Origin: Selaginella tamariscina
Taxonomy: Eukaryota; Streptophyta; Lycopodiopsida; Selaginellales; Selaginellaceae
Length of the DNA: 64,000 nucleotides
Direction: 5' to 3'
NCBI GenBank assembly: GCA_003024785.1
Contig: PUQB01000330.1
Location: forward strand, 130,001-194,000
The translations under genes and the position numbers were made by a program. Of this stretch, positions 46,881 to 60,296 are shown one piece after another (within the stretch, counting starts at the first letter, position 1; each line of letters begins with the position of its first letter). The notes below the pieces were generated by a model. It was not told the origin of the DNA, searched no databases, and worked only from the letters and a program-made list of their open reading frames with translations.

Positions 46881-48327
46881 CCCTAAATGTAGTGAGAAAC
46901 AGCCCCGCTTAGTGCACTTAAGTGTTTAAGGGTAGTCTGGCCGGCTATCTTTAAATGTTGCAAGAAACTCTAAGCGAAGGTAGCACTTACCTTCTAGAAA
47001 ACCCACCCCCAATTTTGACGTCCCAATAGGCTGATTGGTCTTTGCAGATGAGTTCGGTGTTAAGTAGGGTTAGGAACACCCCTAGGGTTGACCTAACCCT
47101 AGGTTGCCCTAACCCACGCCCTAAAACCCCCACCCCCTTGGGTAGGGTTTAGGGGTAGGAGTAAGGGTGAGTTATAGGCTCATATTGCTAATTTGTCTAA
47201 GGGGCTAAATTCAGTGCCAGCCCACTAACACATACAGGAAAAGAGGGGGGGGGCTCCGTCACATAAATAAGGTAGAGTATACGTAGGAGAGCTCCTGGGT
47301 TCATGAATGAGTTCGTTGCTCTTCTGCCGGTGCAAGCTTCAGCTTGTGTCGTTAAGGTACAACCCTCTGTTGTGCCGCCCTAACTTCCAGATGCCAGGGG
47401 TACGTCCCACCTTCGGGGTAGCTTACCCTTAACGTTGGCGAATCCATGCCTGGGAGGTCTTGTCGGAATGCACGTTCCAAGAGGCAGAGGTTGAGGCTTG
47501 TCTCCAGCCTCCTCCTCCACGTCAAGCTAGGTGTAGCACTCACGGCCAAGCAAGGCACATCCGTGTCCTTGTCCAACTGTGGGCGTGGGATCTTGTTTGA
47601 CAGGTTCACGTTACCTGGTTCCTGAGGGTTCATTGAGGGGTTCTAGAGTTGGCATTTAGGAACCACGTTTGTGGTACTTGGTGCAACTCTTGAATCTAAG
47701 GGCTATGGCATGATAGCCACATCATGGAAGGCAGTGTCACATAGATGTGACACTGGGCTAAACGTCACATGGTACAACGCCCGAGGCACCCTTTGGGGTT
47801 ATGTCATGGGCTTGTCGCTAAGGGGTTGGATACTCTAGCAAACAGGCATGCTTGTGCTTGCACTAGGGTGCTAAGCCTTGGGCATCCGCTCAAGGGAGGT
47901 TAGGTCTCGTAACTAGGTGTGCTTTGGCACACTTGGCTAGGGGAGTGTTCTCCTTGGAATCCAGGGGTTGAACAACCTAAGCTCATTAGCAAAGCCCTTT
48001 CGTAAGGCACTCGCAAGGTCATGTGCTTAGGGTTATCCCAAACCTAGCCTTAGGGAGTTTGCTTAGCAGAACACTCGTGTCCGCCTACGGCACACTCGTG
48101 TCCTCACTAAGTACTAGCCCTAGGTCTAGGGTATACTTGGCCACTCAAACCCTTAGGGGTTAGTCGTGGTTCAGGGTACCCCTTCGCCCTAAAGGGTTGT
48201 ACTCCCATGAGGGTGATTCCTCAAGGGGTAAGTGACGATGCCTTAGCTCTGTCCAGGGGTATGTGTGGAACACACGTCTCCTTGATGGGGGTTAGGGCAT
48301 GAGCCTGTCTAGGTCTTCTAGGGCAAG

Positions 48328-48470
48328 ACCCTAAGTCAAACTAGGGTTATCCCTCAAGGGTTTTGGGGTAGACACTCTAGGGAGACTTAGGCTAAACCCT
48401 AAGTCAACTAGGGTTATCCCTCAAGGGTTCTGGGGCAGACATTCTAGGGAGACTTAGGCTAAACCCTAAG
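48328..48470 (+). repeat. 68-bp tandem duplication
   Basis: The unit begins ACCCTAAGTCAACTAGGGTT and includes TCCCTCAAGGG and CTCTAGGGAGACTTAGGC. Copies start at 48328 and 48396, and a third start at 48463 breaks off. The copies differ at only a few positions. Confidence 0.85.
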
Positions 48471-49059
48471 TATCTTGTCCACTTGCGCATTAGAGTCTAA
48501 CCCTAGGGGTCGTTGGGTTGTTCTGGGAACTTAGCGTTGCTCACACAGGGTGATGACGCCGAATGGCCATCTGGCAGCCACGTGTTGCCACGTGTTGGCC
48601 CTTTGGGTTAAAACTCTGACAAATATGGTCAATTTTAATTTCAAATCCTAATCATTCATTTGTATATCTAAACACAGTTAGATTCAAATCACGTCCATGA
48701 ATAAAGAACCCTATATATAATTCTAGGCCACATTTTAGCAATTATAAAATAAACCTTAGCCATCTTCCACCATTCTTTAAAGATTGCCTAGTTTTACTTT
48801 CTTCTGTTTTGTTCGCTTTTCCTCTTATATTCTTTTATGCCATATCCATCTACATAGAATTTCAAATGTACATCCCCTTCCTATCTCTTCTCAATTTCCT
48901 TGCTAAAACACTGAGTAGTACCGACAAGCTCTTCCCTATTCAATATAATGTATCCCCTTTGGTTCCCCATGCCATCAGCACCTAGCAAGAGTTTTTGATC
49001 TCTTTACTAGTGTTGACTTGTAGCACTAGCATACATCCCCGTCAATTGGGGAGTTCAAC

Positions 49060-49370
49060 ATATACCCCTGAGTTAGCAGAGTCATTTTCCCTTTTCTACC
49101 TTAGCCAGTGCTAATTGGGGAGTTTGGCATATACATCTACCTTAGCCAGTGCTAATTGGGGAGTTTGGCATATACACACCTATATCCCTTTTCTGCCTTA
49201 GTCAGTGCCGATTAGGGAGTTTAGCATAACCCCCCTAGTGGTAGCACCATTTGCTCCCTATATGTATTGGTTAACACCGATTGGGGAGTTCAACATAAAC
49301 CCCCAGTCAATATTGTCATTTGCTCCCTATATTGTATTGGTCGGTGTCGATTGTTGGGCATACACTCTCC
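49060..49370 (+). repeat. Degenerate tandem repeat with TTGGGGAGTT core
   Basis: Cores at about 49038, 49106, 49156, 49211, 49281 and 49347, spaced 50-70 bases and interleaved with CTTAGCCAGTGC and TGCTCCCTATA blocks. Origin unknown. Confidence 0.55.
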
Positions 49371-50289
49371 CACTTGACATTATGTTCCCACATTAGCTTT
49401 TATCTTCATGTGTGCCAACTGGGTTGTGCAACATAAACTCCAGCAATCTACATACATAATCATACTCATGCTCATTGTTTTCATATTTTGCAGATAATGT
49501 AGGTTGCAAGAGAAAAAAAGATTACAAACCATCCAAGTGTGAAGCAGAGGGAAGAGTGGCTTTTATGAGCATAATGCCAAGAAGAGGAGGGGCAAAGTTG
49601 GTGCTGCCATAGCATAATCTGATACAATCTCTGAAACAAGGTTGTCATGTTTGAATGTTGACATAGCTTTAGGGGATGCAGCTTTAGTTGAAAAGGCAAA
49701 GACAATTGCGACACCAATTTCATTGACAAAGCAACTAGTCAACGACACCTTGGAAGTACTAGCACTATCATTTTTATTCTTATTGTGTTGACAAATCTAG
49801 AAGTCCACTTGTCAATGTGGTATTAAAAAAACTAATGATGAATGACCATCAAATAAGACCATGTGGGTTTAAAATTTAATATAGTAATTAAATAGGATTT
49901 AAAATGATTATTTATGACACATGTTTAGGATTTAATACGATAGTTTGATAGGGTTTAAGAGGGTGGTGATGGAATGATTTAAATGGTTATTAAATAAGAT
50001 TTATGATGGTAGTTGATGGGCGTTCCAGACCCACATAAACACATTATATAAGATTATCATGTAAAAGTCAACCTTTGAGTACACATACATATTCCATAAG
50101 TGAACTCCCGGGGTAATCCTCTTGCATCTCAACAAACACAATCTTCAGGACTTAATGTAGCAACGAGGCTTAACCTTCAAGGCTGTACAAAACCATCACA
50201 CGATCGAGGAAAATGGACTTTCTTTTGACCAAAGCTCAAGGGGATCAAGCCTCAAAGCATACTGGTCGTGAGATAACTACTTGCGGCCA

Positions 50290-52035
50290 TGCACAAGCTA
50301 ACTCAAGAGCTTCATGAGGCTCTTAACTCCAAAGAGGCATGAGAATGTAGGCAAGCTATGGAACCTGAGAATAACTCATTGACATGGAATAAGGTGGTCA
50401 CCAGTATGTTTTCCACAACATGGATGAGTAATTAGTACCAAGTGATTGTTAAAAGGAAGTTTAAATTTAATGCAAGTGGACGAGTTCACTGGTACAGTTT
50501 CAAGAGGATTTTCTCAAATTCTAGGATTAGATTTCACGAAGACCTTTTCATTAGTGGTGAAATGACCTCATTTCATTTAATTTTAGCACTTGCAACTAAG
50601 TTCCACAGCCAGAGGTTTTGAAGTTCTAAGACAATAAAGATCTCCACCGTGCTCGTTATGGTTTACGGCAGTCTCCATGTGCTGGTACAACCACATAGAC
50701 AAATTTTTAACCTCTTTGGGTTTTACTAAAATAGGTTTAGATGGCAATGTTTCAGTCTGGATCTAAATCTTTGCCAACGTGGACGATAATATCATGGATA
50801 CAAGTCAGCTTGCTCTAGTTGAGCACTTTGAGAAACAATTTCAATCCTAGTTTGAGATATCTGTTATGGGAGACATCTCCTACTGTATTAGCATATAGGT
50901 GATCCGTGACCAAGCAGCAAGAATCATTCAACTCTCTCAAGCCCATTATATTACTAAGGTACTTTCCAAATTCAAATGGGAGCTTGCAAACATGTATCAA
51001 TCCCAATGCAACTGGGAGTTTCTCTTAGTTGAGCAGAGTTCTTCAATGGATGAGGAGATGCCAGCAATGGTAAACATTTCATATCAACAAGTTGTGGGAT
51101 GTTTGATATACCTTGATGTGTGCACCAGGGTTGTTGCAAATGGTTCTTTGCAAAAGCATTCTCGTTTTGAGAACGTGTTCTCCAACATCTCAAAATGTAC
51201 GAACACGTTTTCATGTTTTAATTTAATTTTGAATTAAAAGAAATTTTTTTAAATAATTTTATTTTTTAATTAATTTTATTTCATAAATCACAATTCACCA
51301 GTGTGTTACCGTAAAGTCAATGTGCGAGCTCCTCCTCAAATGCCATAAGGGTGCACAGGATTTTTTTTTATTTTTGTAAAAAACCTTAAGTCTAACAAAA
51401 CGCTTGTAAAACACGTTCACAAACGTTGGCAAATTCATGTGAACACATTCGCTGGTAACTATTTGTGCACAAGGCCTCATTTATCCTCTACATCAATGTG
51501 TATTTTCTAGTGCAAAATTGTTTTTAAAAGATTAATAAAAATTAATTATTATGATTATGTAATGGCAACTAACTAGTTAGAAAATGACTTAAACCTTAAT
51601 TAATATTAAATATATAGTAACTACACTTAAGTTACCAAAAATGATTATTAAAAAAAGCACTACTCTACAGTGGGAGTCAACATGGCAAGCTCATTGATGG
51701 CTATGAAAAGGATCTTGAGGTATTTAAAGGTAGATTTCATCACACGTTGGTGTATTATGGCAGCAATAGTATCAGCATACATGCATGAGAGATGAAGCTT
51801 TTAGGGTAGTACTTTGATGCAGATTGCTATTTATAAGGATTATGACTTCACGATACTTATTCTTCTTCAACGAGTGTCGGATTTTCATGGTGCTAAATTA
51901 AAAAAGCAATCAATTGTAACATTGAGTAGTACCAAGGCTCAATATGTAACTGCTATTGTTGTAGTACATAAATTTCTTGGGCTGCAAGATTTACTAAAGA
52001 TTCCTGTAGAGAAACCCACAGACACTTTACTGTAA
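50290..52035 (+). pseudogene. Copia pol: reverse transcriptase and RNase H remnants
   Basis: In order: EALNSKEA...CRQAMEPENNSL, EMTSFHLILALATKF, YGLRQSPC, the segment FEISVMGDISYCISI-(stop)-VIRDQA where Gln (LGIQV) is usual at the stop, the QLSQAHYITKVLSKF block, PAMVNISYQQVVGCLIYLDV-CTR, and, after a foldback insertion, PHLSS. RNase H follows: MASSLMAMKRILRYLK and KKQSIVTLSSTKAQYVTA. Stops and shifts are present throughout. Confidence 0.7.
51127..51463. mobile_element. Small hAT-like foldback element in copia
   Basis: Flanked by an 8-bp direct repeat TGTGCACC/TGTGCACA. The ends are imperfect inverted repeats (GGTTGTTGCAAATGG and the complement AATAGTTACCAGCGAATG), with GAACACG-like words inside. 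Removing it restores copia coding (LDV-CTR-PHLSS), which confirms the insertion point. An 8-bp target duplication fits hAT. Confidence 0.7.
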
Positions 52036-52419
52036 TAACTAAGGTGCAATCTCTCTATCTAGAACCTCAATTGTATACAAGGACAACACATTTTGGTTTG
52101 AAGACAAACTTTGTTCACAATCAGGTGGAAAAGAAAGATTCTGCTAATACATATCTTCACTGAAGAAACTAGAAAGACATTCTCAGGAAGGCAGTAACAA
52201 GGGACAAGTTTCTTATACATATGTCTTACGTGAACCTGCAGGCACCTGGATGAGCTGGAGCAAGTGGGAGTGTTGGAATATGCTCAGCCATCCACGCAAC
52301 GATCAGGGCGCTATGAGGTCCTGTAGTTTGTTTTTGTATTGTTTATTATTCACTCTAATGCTTAGCTTTTATATAAAATTTTACAAATTTACAAATATTA
52401 CAAACATTTTTAAATATTG

Positions 52420-55300
52420 TTGAATTATGACCACCACTGAAGCCACGCTGTTGACCTCTCAGGTATCTCACTGGCAGATGGCTGGTCCCTGTTGGTGATG
52501 AACTGCACAAGCTGACCCTGATTGCTATTTGATGGACCTTTCTTCTTGGCATGAGGTCTTGAACCTTCACAGGTCATGGAATTCTTTCTTCCTTAGGAGG
52601 AACTATGTAACCCCATTTCATATATTCACTTTCCATCTTTTCCCAAATCATCTTATGTCCATTCTTACTTCCAGTTGATTTTGTGCTTAATCTCCAGAAG
52701 TATGGTGGTCCTTGTGAAGGGCTGGAGGCGTCCTTCATCATCAAAGAAGATGACATCCCTTCCAACTGTCAGCTTGTAAGGATGGAGAGTTCTTCATGGT
52801 GGTTTAAAAGATTGTAGTCAGCTTCACATTGCAGGGACACTTCATCAGCTTCTGATACATACTTATCAAGTGTTTTTGTCAGTTGTGACTTTCAATTTTG
52901 GGTTGTGAGCCATGAATCCAAACTGTTCCACGGCAGGTCATTTAAACTCTTGATAGTGAGCTGTGAGTCTCTAGATGCAAGACATCACGTGAGATTTGTT
53001 CTTCAGTAGAGCTCCCTGTCAATGTATTACGCTTGTATCCACCTTGCCCTTTTGCATCTAGTATGTGCAATTTTTTCCTACCTTACCTCCAATGTTGAAT
53101 TCATTTCCCATCTCAAATCTCTTTGAAAACTTCTCCATCTTGTTGATATTCTGTACATTCTTCAGTTTTGGCTTACCAGTTATGGATGTGCTGCCTGTTG
53201 TCTTTTGGTTTGAACTTGACAAAAAACTTGTCATGGATAGGGCCTGCTTCCATTTCGCTTGCTATTTGATAAGTCACATGCACCTGCACATTTAGAGTCG
53301 GACAGTCTGTCTTGTAATGTTTGAACGTGAGTAACATGCGTGGGAAGACTGCTTGCGTTGGTTTGCCTTTGATCAAACGTCCTTGTTGTCTGTTCCTCAA
53401 AGTGCACTTCCACGGTGAACTCCTTCACTCTTCTTTGTACGTCCTTGCAATGTGTTTCCTGTTATTTCTGTCGTTTTTGTCATCCTCGTCGTCCTCATCA
53501 TCCTCGCTCATCTCTGTTCTATGCCTTTCCCCTTGTTGTTTTGCTTCTCCTGTTCCTGATTTTGTTTGGCATCTTGTCCATCTCCACTGCCACTCTGGTC
53601 AGAAGTTGTTTTACCTGAGTCTCCACTAGTGCCTCCTTGACAACAAATTGCCATGAGCTTGTCAAATTGTATTTCATAATCCATTGCTGAAAATTCCTTG
53701 CTCCACTCTTCATCACTGAGAACGTGAATCTCTGCATAAAAGGTGATTAGTTAATCACGCACACATACAACTAAGTTTTAATACCTGTTCTACCATCTGG
53801 AAACATGTGAATGCGTGCCCTTTGACATCCAACATTAAAAATTTCACACTGTTGCAGTGTGTTGGAGAACATTAAAGCCAGCTTTCCACGTTTAAACTTG
53901 TACTTGATGGGGCTCTTTTGGACGGCAAGCGTTGTTGTAGGCCCAACCACTTTGTCTTGAGTTCATTTGAATCCCAAGGCAAATCCAGCTCCAAAATCTT
54001 GTAGTTTGTAGTTAACTTGTTGAGGATTGTCTCTTGAAAGTTGCTAGGAACATATCCTCTCAAACCAAAACCCTTAAGCTTGCACTCCGGATTAGTTAGA
54101 AACTCTTCAATCCGAGTTATAACGTCACCATCAAAATATTCAGCTTGTAAGATCAAGGGGTTAGGCTGCACAGCCTTTAGTATGACTTCAATATCCTCGT
54201 TGGTAGGAAACATGTAATCGACCAGATCGAACAGCTCTAGAGAAAGGAAAGACAGTTTAGATCTGGCAATAGCACTGGCTATCTCCTGCAAATCATGATT
54301 GGTTGTCATCCTCATTTCAAGTCCGTCAAGGGTACATTTGGGGTTGGTCAAGAACTCAATTGGCGTGCTATAATACACACGAAGTCCCAGCTTGCGTAGG
54401 CTTCTACCCTTGTCAACCACATCACTGATCCACTCTGCATTAGTTTCTATATAGAGATCCCAATCCTGCAAGTTGGATCAGATAGTAATTGATCAATCCC
54501 GTGAAAACTATACCACGAATCATAAGGCGTTCAATGTGTTTTGTGATGATGGCCAACTTAGATAGATCCACATCAGGTTTGGTCCTCAGTACGAGGGTCT
54601 TCAACTTGATTGGTTTGTTGTTCTTTATGGCAATGTCAAAGGCCTCGTTCAAAGCGGTAACTCCTCCTGTACTTGAAAGGCGTAATCCTAGACTACTCAC
54701 GCTAGTGATAACCATTTCAAGCAAGCCTTCCTGATCTGGAGATGAAATCTTGCTAAGGTCAATGTGCTCAATGACATTATCCTCGGCCCTGAGCAAGTGT
54801 TGCAGTCCAGCAAAATCTTTGAAACCACGATTCAAAATTGCCACTCTAACGGGGCATATTTTGATCAGGTTTTTCTCCAAATCGTCTAGACTACGTACCT
54901 TTAGGGGTAGGAAGTCTAGACGATCTGGAGATACATCCATTTCAGCCTCTCCTGAAGATACGACGATACATTTCCTTTCATTTTCATTATCTGCCACAGC
55001 TCCTTGTTGTCGACTGAGGTTCCTTCTTCCGTGAATTTCAATGCTGCTGGGGAGGTGGGGCTTTCTGAGATCCTTTCATGTGACTTATGAGTTGCTCCTT
55101 GCCTGCGGGATCTTAGACCTGGTAGGACTCTGAAGGCTTCATAATATGTGAATTTTTCAAGATCTTTGTGAGCTTGGATTTGGAGCCGCCTTGCTTCTCT
55201 TGCTTATCTAGATCTTCCCACTCACTTTCTCCATTGTATTTTCCGTCTTCATCAGATGAAGACGTGCTCGACACAGTTTGAGTTTCAAATCTGCAACAAG
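52420..55300 (-). pseudogene. LRR gene duplicate (copy 2), decayed
   Basis: Same exon order, intron and flanks as the gene at 29.8-32.7 kb, in the same orientation. Many deletions of one to several bases have accumulated, especially in the C-terminal domain and the acidic linker. The LRR part is best kept (LTNPKCTLDGLEMR, LTNPECKLKGFGLRG). It keeps a version of the N-terminal joint (ADNENERKCIVVSSGEAEMD into LKVRSLDDLEKN) that is in frame, which shows that copy 1 has a frameshift there. Its upstream flank is truncated at 55603 by a gypsy LTR. Confidence 0.75.
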
Positions 55301-55603
55301 CAAAACTTGAGCAAAGCCAATATGAGAGAGATAGTATGCCTTCACAAACCAGAGAAGCGCAAGATTCATGGATGCAGTATCGCTTTTTAATTGTGCACTC
55401 TCCTTATTCCTGGATGAGGATGAATCATGGGGCAATTGATAAAGTTCTCTTAATTTGACCTGGTTTAAAAGTTAATTTAACGATTTTATTACAGTATAAA
55501 ATGTATCAAATGCTTACTGTAGCTGCAAAACGCGTTTGGGGTTAGGAAAATTTCTAAATTTTTTATAATAAATTAAAAAAGATTTTTAAAATTAAATTAG
55601 AAA

Positions 55604-55765
55604 TGTGAGATCTCGGAATATAGAAATGTGTATATCCATTAGTTCAGAAACCCTAACTTATATACAAGAGCGAGTGGTCCAGATTGAATCTAATCTGACG
55701 GCTATCAAATTCACTATGTTAATAATAGTATGTGCACATGCAGCCTACACGTGGATATTACGTCA
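55604..55765 (-). repeat. Gypsy 3' LTR (162 bp)
   Basis: On the minus strand it starts TGACGTAATATCCACGTG just after the purine tract GAGAGGAGGGA and ends GAGATCTCACA. It contains TATATAAG as a likely TATA box. The TG...CA ends and the match at 60297 fix the boundaries. Confidence 0.85.
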
Positions 55766-55833
55766 TCCCTCCTCTCGGAAGGGTGTAAGTTGGTTAGGGT
55801 TCTCTTGTAGACGGGCCCGGATCTGGAGGAACA

Positions 55834-58800
55834 TCAGGAGGAGGCACTGGTGGATCTGTAGGGCACAACTTGTTCCCGTTGCACAAAATGCTTCAACCGT
55901 TGTACATGTACAATCTCCGGAGGATCGGGTTGAATGTCGTGCCGAACCTCATAAACCTGTGGCCCTACTTGCCGTAGCACTCGATACGGTCCTTTCCATT
56001 GAGGAAGGAGACTCTTAGCTAAACCACGTACCGTAAGCTTGGGAAAACGAACCAACACCAGTTCATCAACCTTGTACTGCAGGAGGACGATGATGCGAGT
56101 TGTACGTTGTTGTTGTCCTACTTGTACGCGGCCCAAGTGTTCTGCTGACTCCGCACGAACCAATGGAAGAATTCGTCAGATACCGATCCCATGACCTAGC
56201 ATCAGCAGCTCGCGGTAACCGAGAAGGCAAACCCAACTCCGTTGGCAACACCGGGTCATGACCATACAAAGCTTATATGGGGAAGTACCAATGGAACTTT
56301 GAACTCCAGTGACATAAGCATATCGGAGAGACGGCAGATAACCATCCCAATCTGAATGTTGAAAGTTCACATACTTCGCGATCATCCCCTTGAAGGTTCT
56401 GACGAGCCGTTCCACTAAACCATCTGTCTGAGGATGATAAGCACTTGTGAAAGTGTGGCGTATCCCTATCGAGATGTCAAAACATGAAATGCCTCAGCCA
56501 TAAATGGGACCATTATCCGAGAGAATTCGCTCCGGACAAGAATGCTGAAACACGACCCGATTCAGGAGAAACTGACCAACAGCAGAAGCAGTCGCACTAG
56601 CAAGAGCACCAACTTCTACCCAACGAGTTAGGTAATCAGAAGCAATAATAACGTACTCGTTACCAGCAGTTGACCGCGGAAAAGGTCCCATCAAATCAAA
56701 TGCCACCAATTCAAACGGACGAGAAACTGCAATTGACTCCAACCGTCCTTCCGAAGCACATGGGGGAGTATTGCGAGCTTGGCACCACACAAGCTACGCA
56801 CATACCGAATCACATCTCCTCGCAACTCCGGCCAATAGAAAGATCTGCGCAGCTTCTCCATCACCCGACGATGTCCCATGTGCCCGCCAAGAATAGGAGA
56901 GTCATGGTAAGCATGGAGGAAGCGTGGAATGAAGATTGAAGGCACCACCAACCGCAAAGGATCATCTGGATCAGTCCCCACAAAATAAAGAAGGTCATCC
57001 TGAAGGCGATACTGCGAATGTAAATGCCTGAAAGGCAAGTCATCAGCAAGTGATGCAGGATTCTCAAACCCATCACGAAGCCTTCGAATCCACGGCTCAA
57101 CCTTTTGAGCTTCCCGAACCTCATCCAAAGACGGCAAATCTAACTCTGCATTCTGCGGACACTGAATGTCAAGCACAGCAACTGCTGATGGTACGGAATC
57201 TTCGTCCAAAAAGTCCACTGAAGCTGGAACAACTGGTTCCTCTGGGGCAACAGAAGAGAGAGAAGGTGGAAGAGGAGCCCGAGAAAGAGCATCAGCATCA
57301 GCCATGGAACTTCCTGGCGATGAACAACTTCAAAGTCGTAAATTTGAAGTTTCAAGGCCCACCGAGCAGTACGCCCAATCAAATTCTTCGCTTCAACAAC
57401 GAAGTGACTGCTGCATGATCGCCTTCCAACAACGTCCGCGAACCATGCAAGTAGGCATGGAGCTTCTCAAAACCCCAAACTGCTGCTAGACACTCCTTTT
57501 CTGTTGTGGAGTAATTCACCTCTGCTGGCTGCAATGTACGGCTGATGTACGCAATGGGATGTCGTTGGCCAGGAACACTCGTACTCTCCTGCATCAATAC
57601 CCCCCGAGGCCGATGTCAGAAGCATCTACACGCAAGATGAAAGGACGGGTGTAATCCGGGTACGCCAAAACTGGAGGAGTCGTCAACAACTCTTTGAGAT
57701 CTGCAAATGCCTGCTTGCAATCCTTAGACCAAACAAAAGAAGTCATTGACGATTTCAACAACGCGCGCAACGGTGCAGTACGATCTGAAAGATGATCCAC
57801 AAAACGACCCAGATATTGTACCTTGCCAAGAAAGCGTTGCACATCATTCACACACTTTGGCGTAGGGAACTTCAAAACTGCAACTAGTTTGTCAGGATCG
57901 ACTTGCAAACCTTCACGTGAAATGCGATAACCCAGATAAGTGGTGTCCTTTGATCCAAACACACTTAGATGGCTTCAACTTCAAACCAACTTCCCGCATC
58001 GATCCAAAACCTTACGTACATCACCGACATGCTCCTCCCACGTTCCATCCGAATGGATCAAAACATCATCGATGAAATCGGCAGTCACCTCCGGCATGTC
58101 GCAAAGAACCTCGTCCATCATACGCTGGAAAGTTGCTGGAGCATTGCTCAAACCGAAAGGCATCACCAAGAACTCGTACAGGCCAAATGGTGTCGAAAAG
58201 CAGTCTTGGGAATGTCCATGTCAGCCATCGGAACTTGCCAATATCCAGATGCGAGATCTAACTTGGTGAACCAACGGCTCCGCCCCAGTCGATCCAAAAG
58301 GTCTGCAGTATGAGGAAGTGGGTACACATCTGAGACGGTTACCTCATTTAATGGGCGATAGTCAATGCAGAATCGAACGCTCCCATCAGGCTTCGTCACA
58401 AGGTGAGGTTCGCACGCCCAAGGACTTCGAGACTTCCGGATAACACCCTTCTCCAACATCTCTTTGACATTCGCTCGTAAGATCTTGAGCTCCTTTGGTG
58501 ACCGACGCCGAACAGGTACCTTGATTGGCCTAGCTTCTCCAGTTGGAATAGGGTGGCGTGTCGTTGGCCCCAGATGACAAGTCGAAGTTGAAAAGATCAG
58601 CATACTCCTTCTTGAGTTGATCAACAACTACAGCACGACGATCATCTGATGGATCCAGAAGAAAAAGGAAGAGCATGAAGGGAAAATGGTTGGAAAAGGG
58701 TGAGACAAAAGTGATGGAAGCAGAGGTGGAAGCAGATGGACGAAGTGGAATAGAAGTAAGAGGAATGGAAGAAAGACGAGGGAGAGTCAAACAAGGGGGA

Positions 58801-59193
58801 GACTTTTCAAAGTCACACTTGGCATGATTGCGAGTTAACCAATCCATACCAAGAATAAGGTGAAAAGCTTGACTCGGCACCACCCGCAAAGATTGAAGCT
58901 CGAGCTCACAATCATCCACACGAACAACAATGTCCACTTCATCCCGCGAACAAGCATGAGTATGTCCGTTGCCGTACAGAATGAAGACTGGTTCTACCGC
59001 ACGACGCAAATGAAGGCTGCAACGTGTAGCAACAGATTGAGAAACAGAGGACAAACTTGAACCTGTATCCACCAACACTGAAAGGAAAACAGGACGTGGC
59101 TGTGATTAAACGAGCTTGAAAAGTGAAAACCGGATGATTTGGTGCCGAGTGAACCCCTTGATGATACTCCCGAAAGAAAGATGGAGGGGTCAC
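55834..59193 (-). pseudogene. Gypsy pol: protease, RT, RNase H, integrase
   Basis: Protease: LVDTGSSLSSVS and HLILGMDWL. Reverse transcriptase: FCIDYRPLNEVTV, WFTKLDLASGYWQVPM, VMPFGLSNAPATFQRMM and FIDDVLIHS (YIDD-type box). RNase H: PFILRVDASDIGLGGY and AEVNYSTTEKECLAAVW. Integrase: LHAYHDSPILGGHMGHRR (zinc end), AFDLMGPFPRS, RILSDNGPIYG and MERLVRTFKG (D, D, E), then LPQWKGPYRVLRQVGPQVYE (GPY/F-like end). Several frameshifts and stops separate these blocks, so it is inactive although all domains can be traced. Confidence 0.85.
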
Positions 59194-59197
59194 TAAT

Positions 59198-60152
59198 TTA
59201 TTCGCACGAGGACCCTCCTCTACTCGTGCGATTCGTCGTTTCCCGGAAGATCCACCGCATCACAACCTTCCACTGCAGCAGCACCAACCGGACGTTGTTG
59301 ACGCCATGGCCTCCATCCTGGAAATGGGGACGCCAATCGGGAAACCGTTGACAGCGCCGATACGTGTGTCCAACCTCATCACATGCCCAACAACGAACTG
59401 CACGTCCACGTCCTCGTCCACGGGCCCCACCTTGTGCTGGTACACGAGCGGCAACAGCCTCAACCTCCATCGGAGCAGGTCCATCCCCAACATGGAGTGG
59501 AAAGAGCACGTGAAGGCGCAAGTGGGAGAGGTGACGACTCATATCGTTGTGCCAGCCTCAAAGCATCGTCAAGAGTCACTGGAGCTAGTGCATGCACAAG
59601 CCCCACAAGGTCTTGACGAAGTGCTGGCCACAACATACCTAACTTGATGCGTTCCGACATGTTAGGTTCTGCACGCAGCAAAAGGCTTCGAAAGCGAACA
59701 CCAAACTGCATCACCGACTCAGATGGCTCCTGACGAATACGATGCAACTGCTGAAAAGCATCATCACAGTCGTCCGCATGCCCAAATGCACGTTTGAAGA
59801 TCTCTGGAAGAATATTCCAATCTCCACGAGTTGCAACGTCCAGACCATTGTACCACTGCAACGCCGTCCCTTGAAGACAAGTAGGAAACTCGCGCAAACA
59901 CTGAGCACCGTCCCACGAATGATATGTGGCAACCACAATGAAGTGGTCAAACCAATGGTACACATCATCTCCAGGATTTCCGCGAAAGAAATCCGGCCGG
60001 ACACGGGGGTTTGCAACATGAGTAGGAGGAGTACCCTGGCCTGTGAATGCTGCCATCAACTGAGAATGATTGTTCAGTTGCACACGCATGGCATCCAACA
60101 ACTGCATGAGTAACTGCTCCACAGACAAGGGATTTGCCTGTTGTGGATTCAT
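59198..60152 (-). pseudogene. Gypsy gag with CCHC zinc knuckle
   Basis: Start chosen at MNPQQANPLSVEQLLMQLLD. The retrotransposon-gag domain has FRGNPGDDVYHWFDHF, LQGTALQWYNGL and FQQLHRIRQEPSESVMQFGV. After a frameshift near 59480 come an Arg/Gly-rich stretch and CWACDEVGHTYRRC (CCHC knuckle) for RNA binding. It forms the particle shell in the cytoplasm. Confidence 0.85.
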
Positions 60153-60296
60153 GGACAAAGAAAAGAACAAATCCACAAGAAAGGAATAGATCTAGACAAT
60201 GGAAAAGCTAGACCTAAGAAGACAAAAAAATTGATAAAAAGACACAAATCCGAGCACTCCGTAGGGACAATTAGAGGTGCCCCTCACCTCCACCAA

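Larger units (their letters stand above)
46885..50289. other. Unclassified GC-richer repeat region
   Basis: 46885-48650 is notably richer in GC and in CCTAGGG/CCCTAAG words than its neighbours, with a G-run at 47246 and a 68-bp tandem repeat at 48328. 48960-49480 holds loose repeats of TTGGGGAGTT[CT][AG][GA]CATA. 49500-49760 and 50100-50290 look like broken coding DNA without a recognisable family. It may be the leader or LTR region of a retroelement. Confidence 0.5.
50290..52420 (+). mobile_element. Ty1/copia retrotransposon, decayed and truncated
   Basis: Reverse transcriptase and RNase H remnants are followed by the classic copia junction CAAGTGGGAG (polypurine tract, 52261-52270) and an LTR starting TGTTGGAATATG at 52271. 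The LTR is cut short where the duplicated LRR gene begins at about 52420. Gag, protease and integrase are absent or unrecognisable, and I saw no 5' LTR. Confidence 0.7.

Noticed and set aside
47352..47633. 93-codon minus-strand ORF
   Set aside because: Isolated, no recognisable family and embedded in GC-rich repeats; likely a chance frame.
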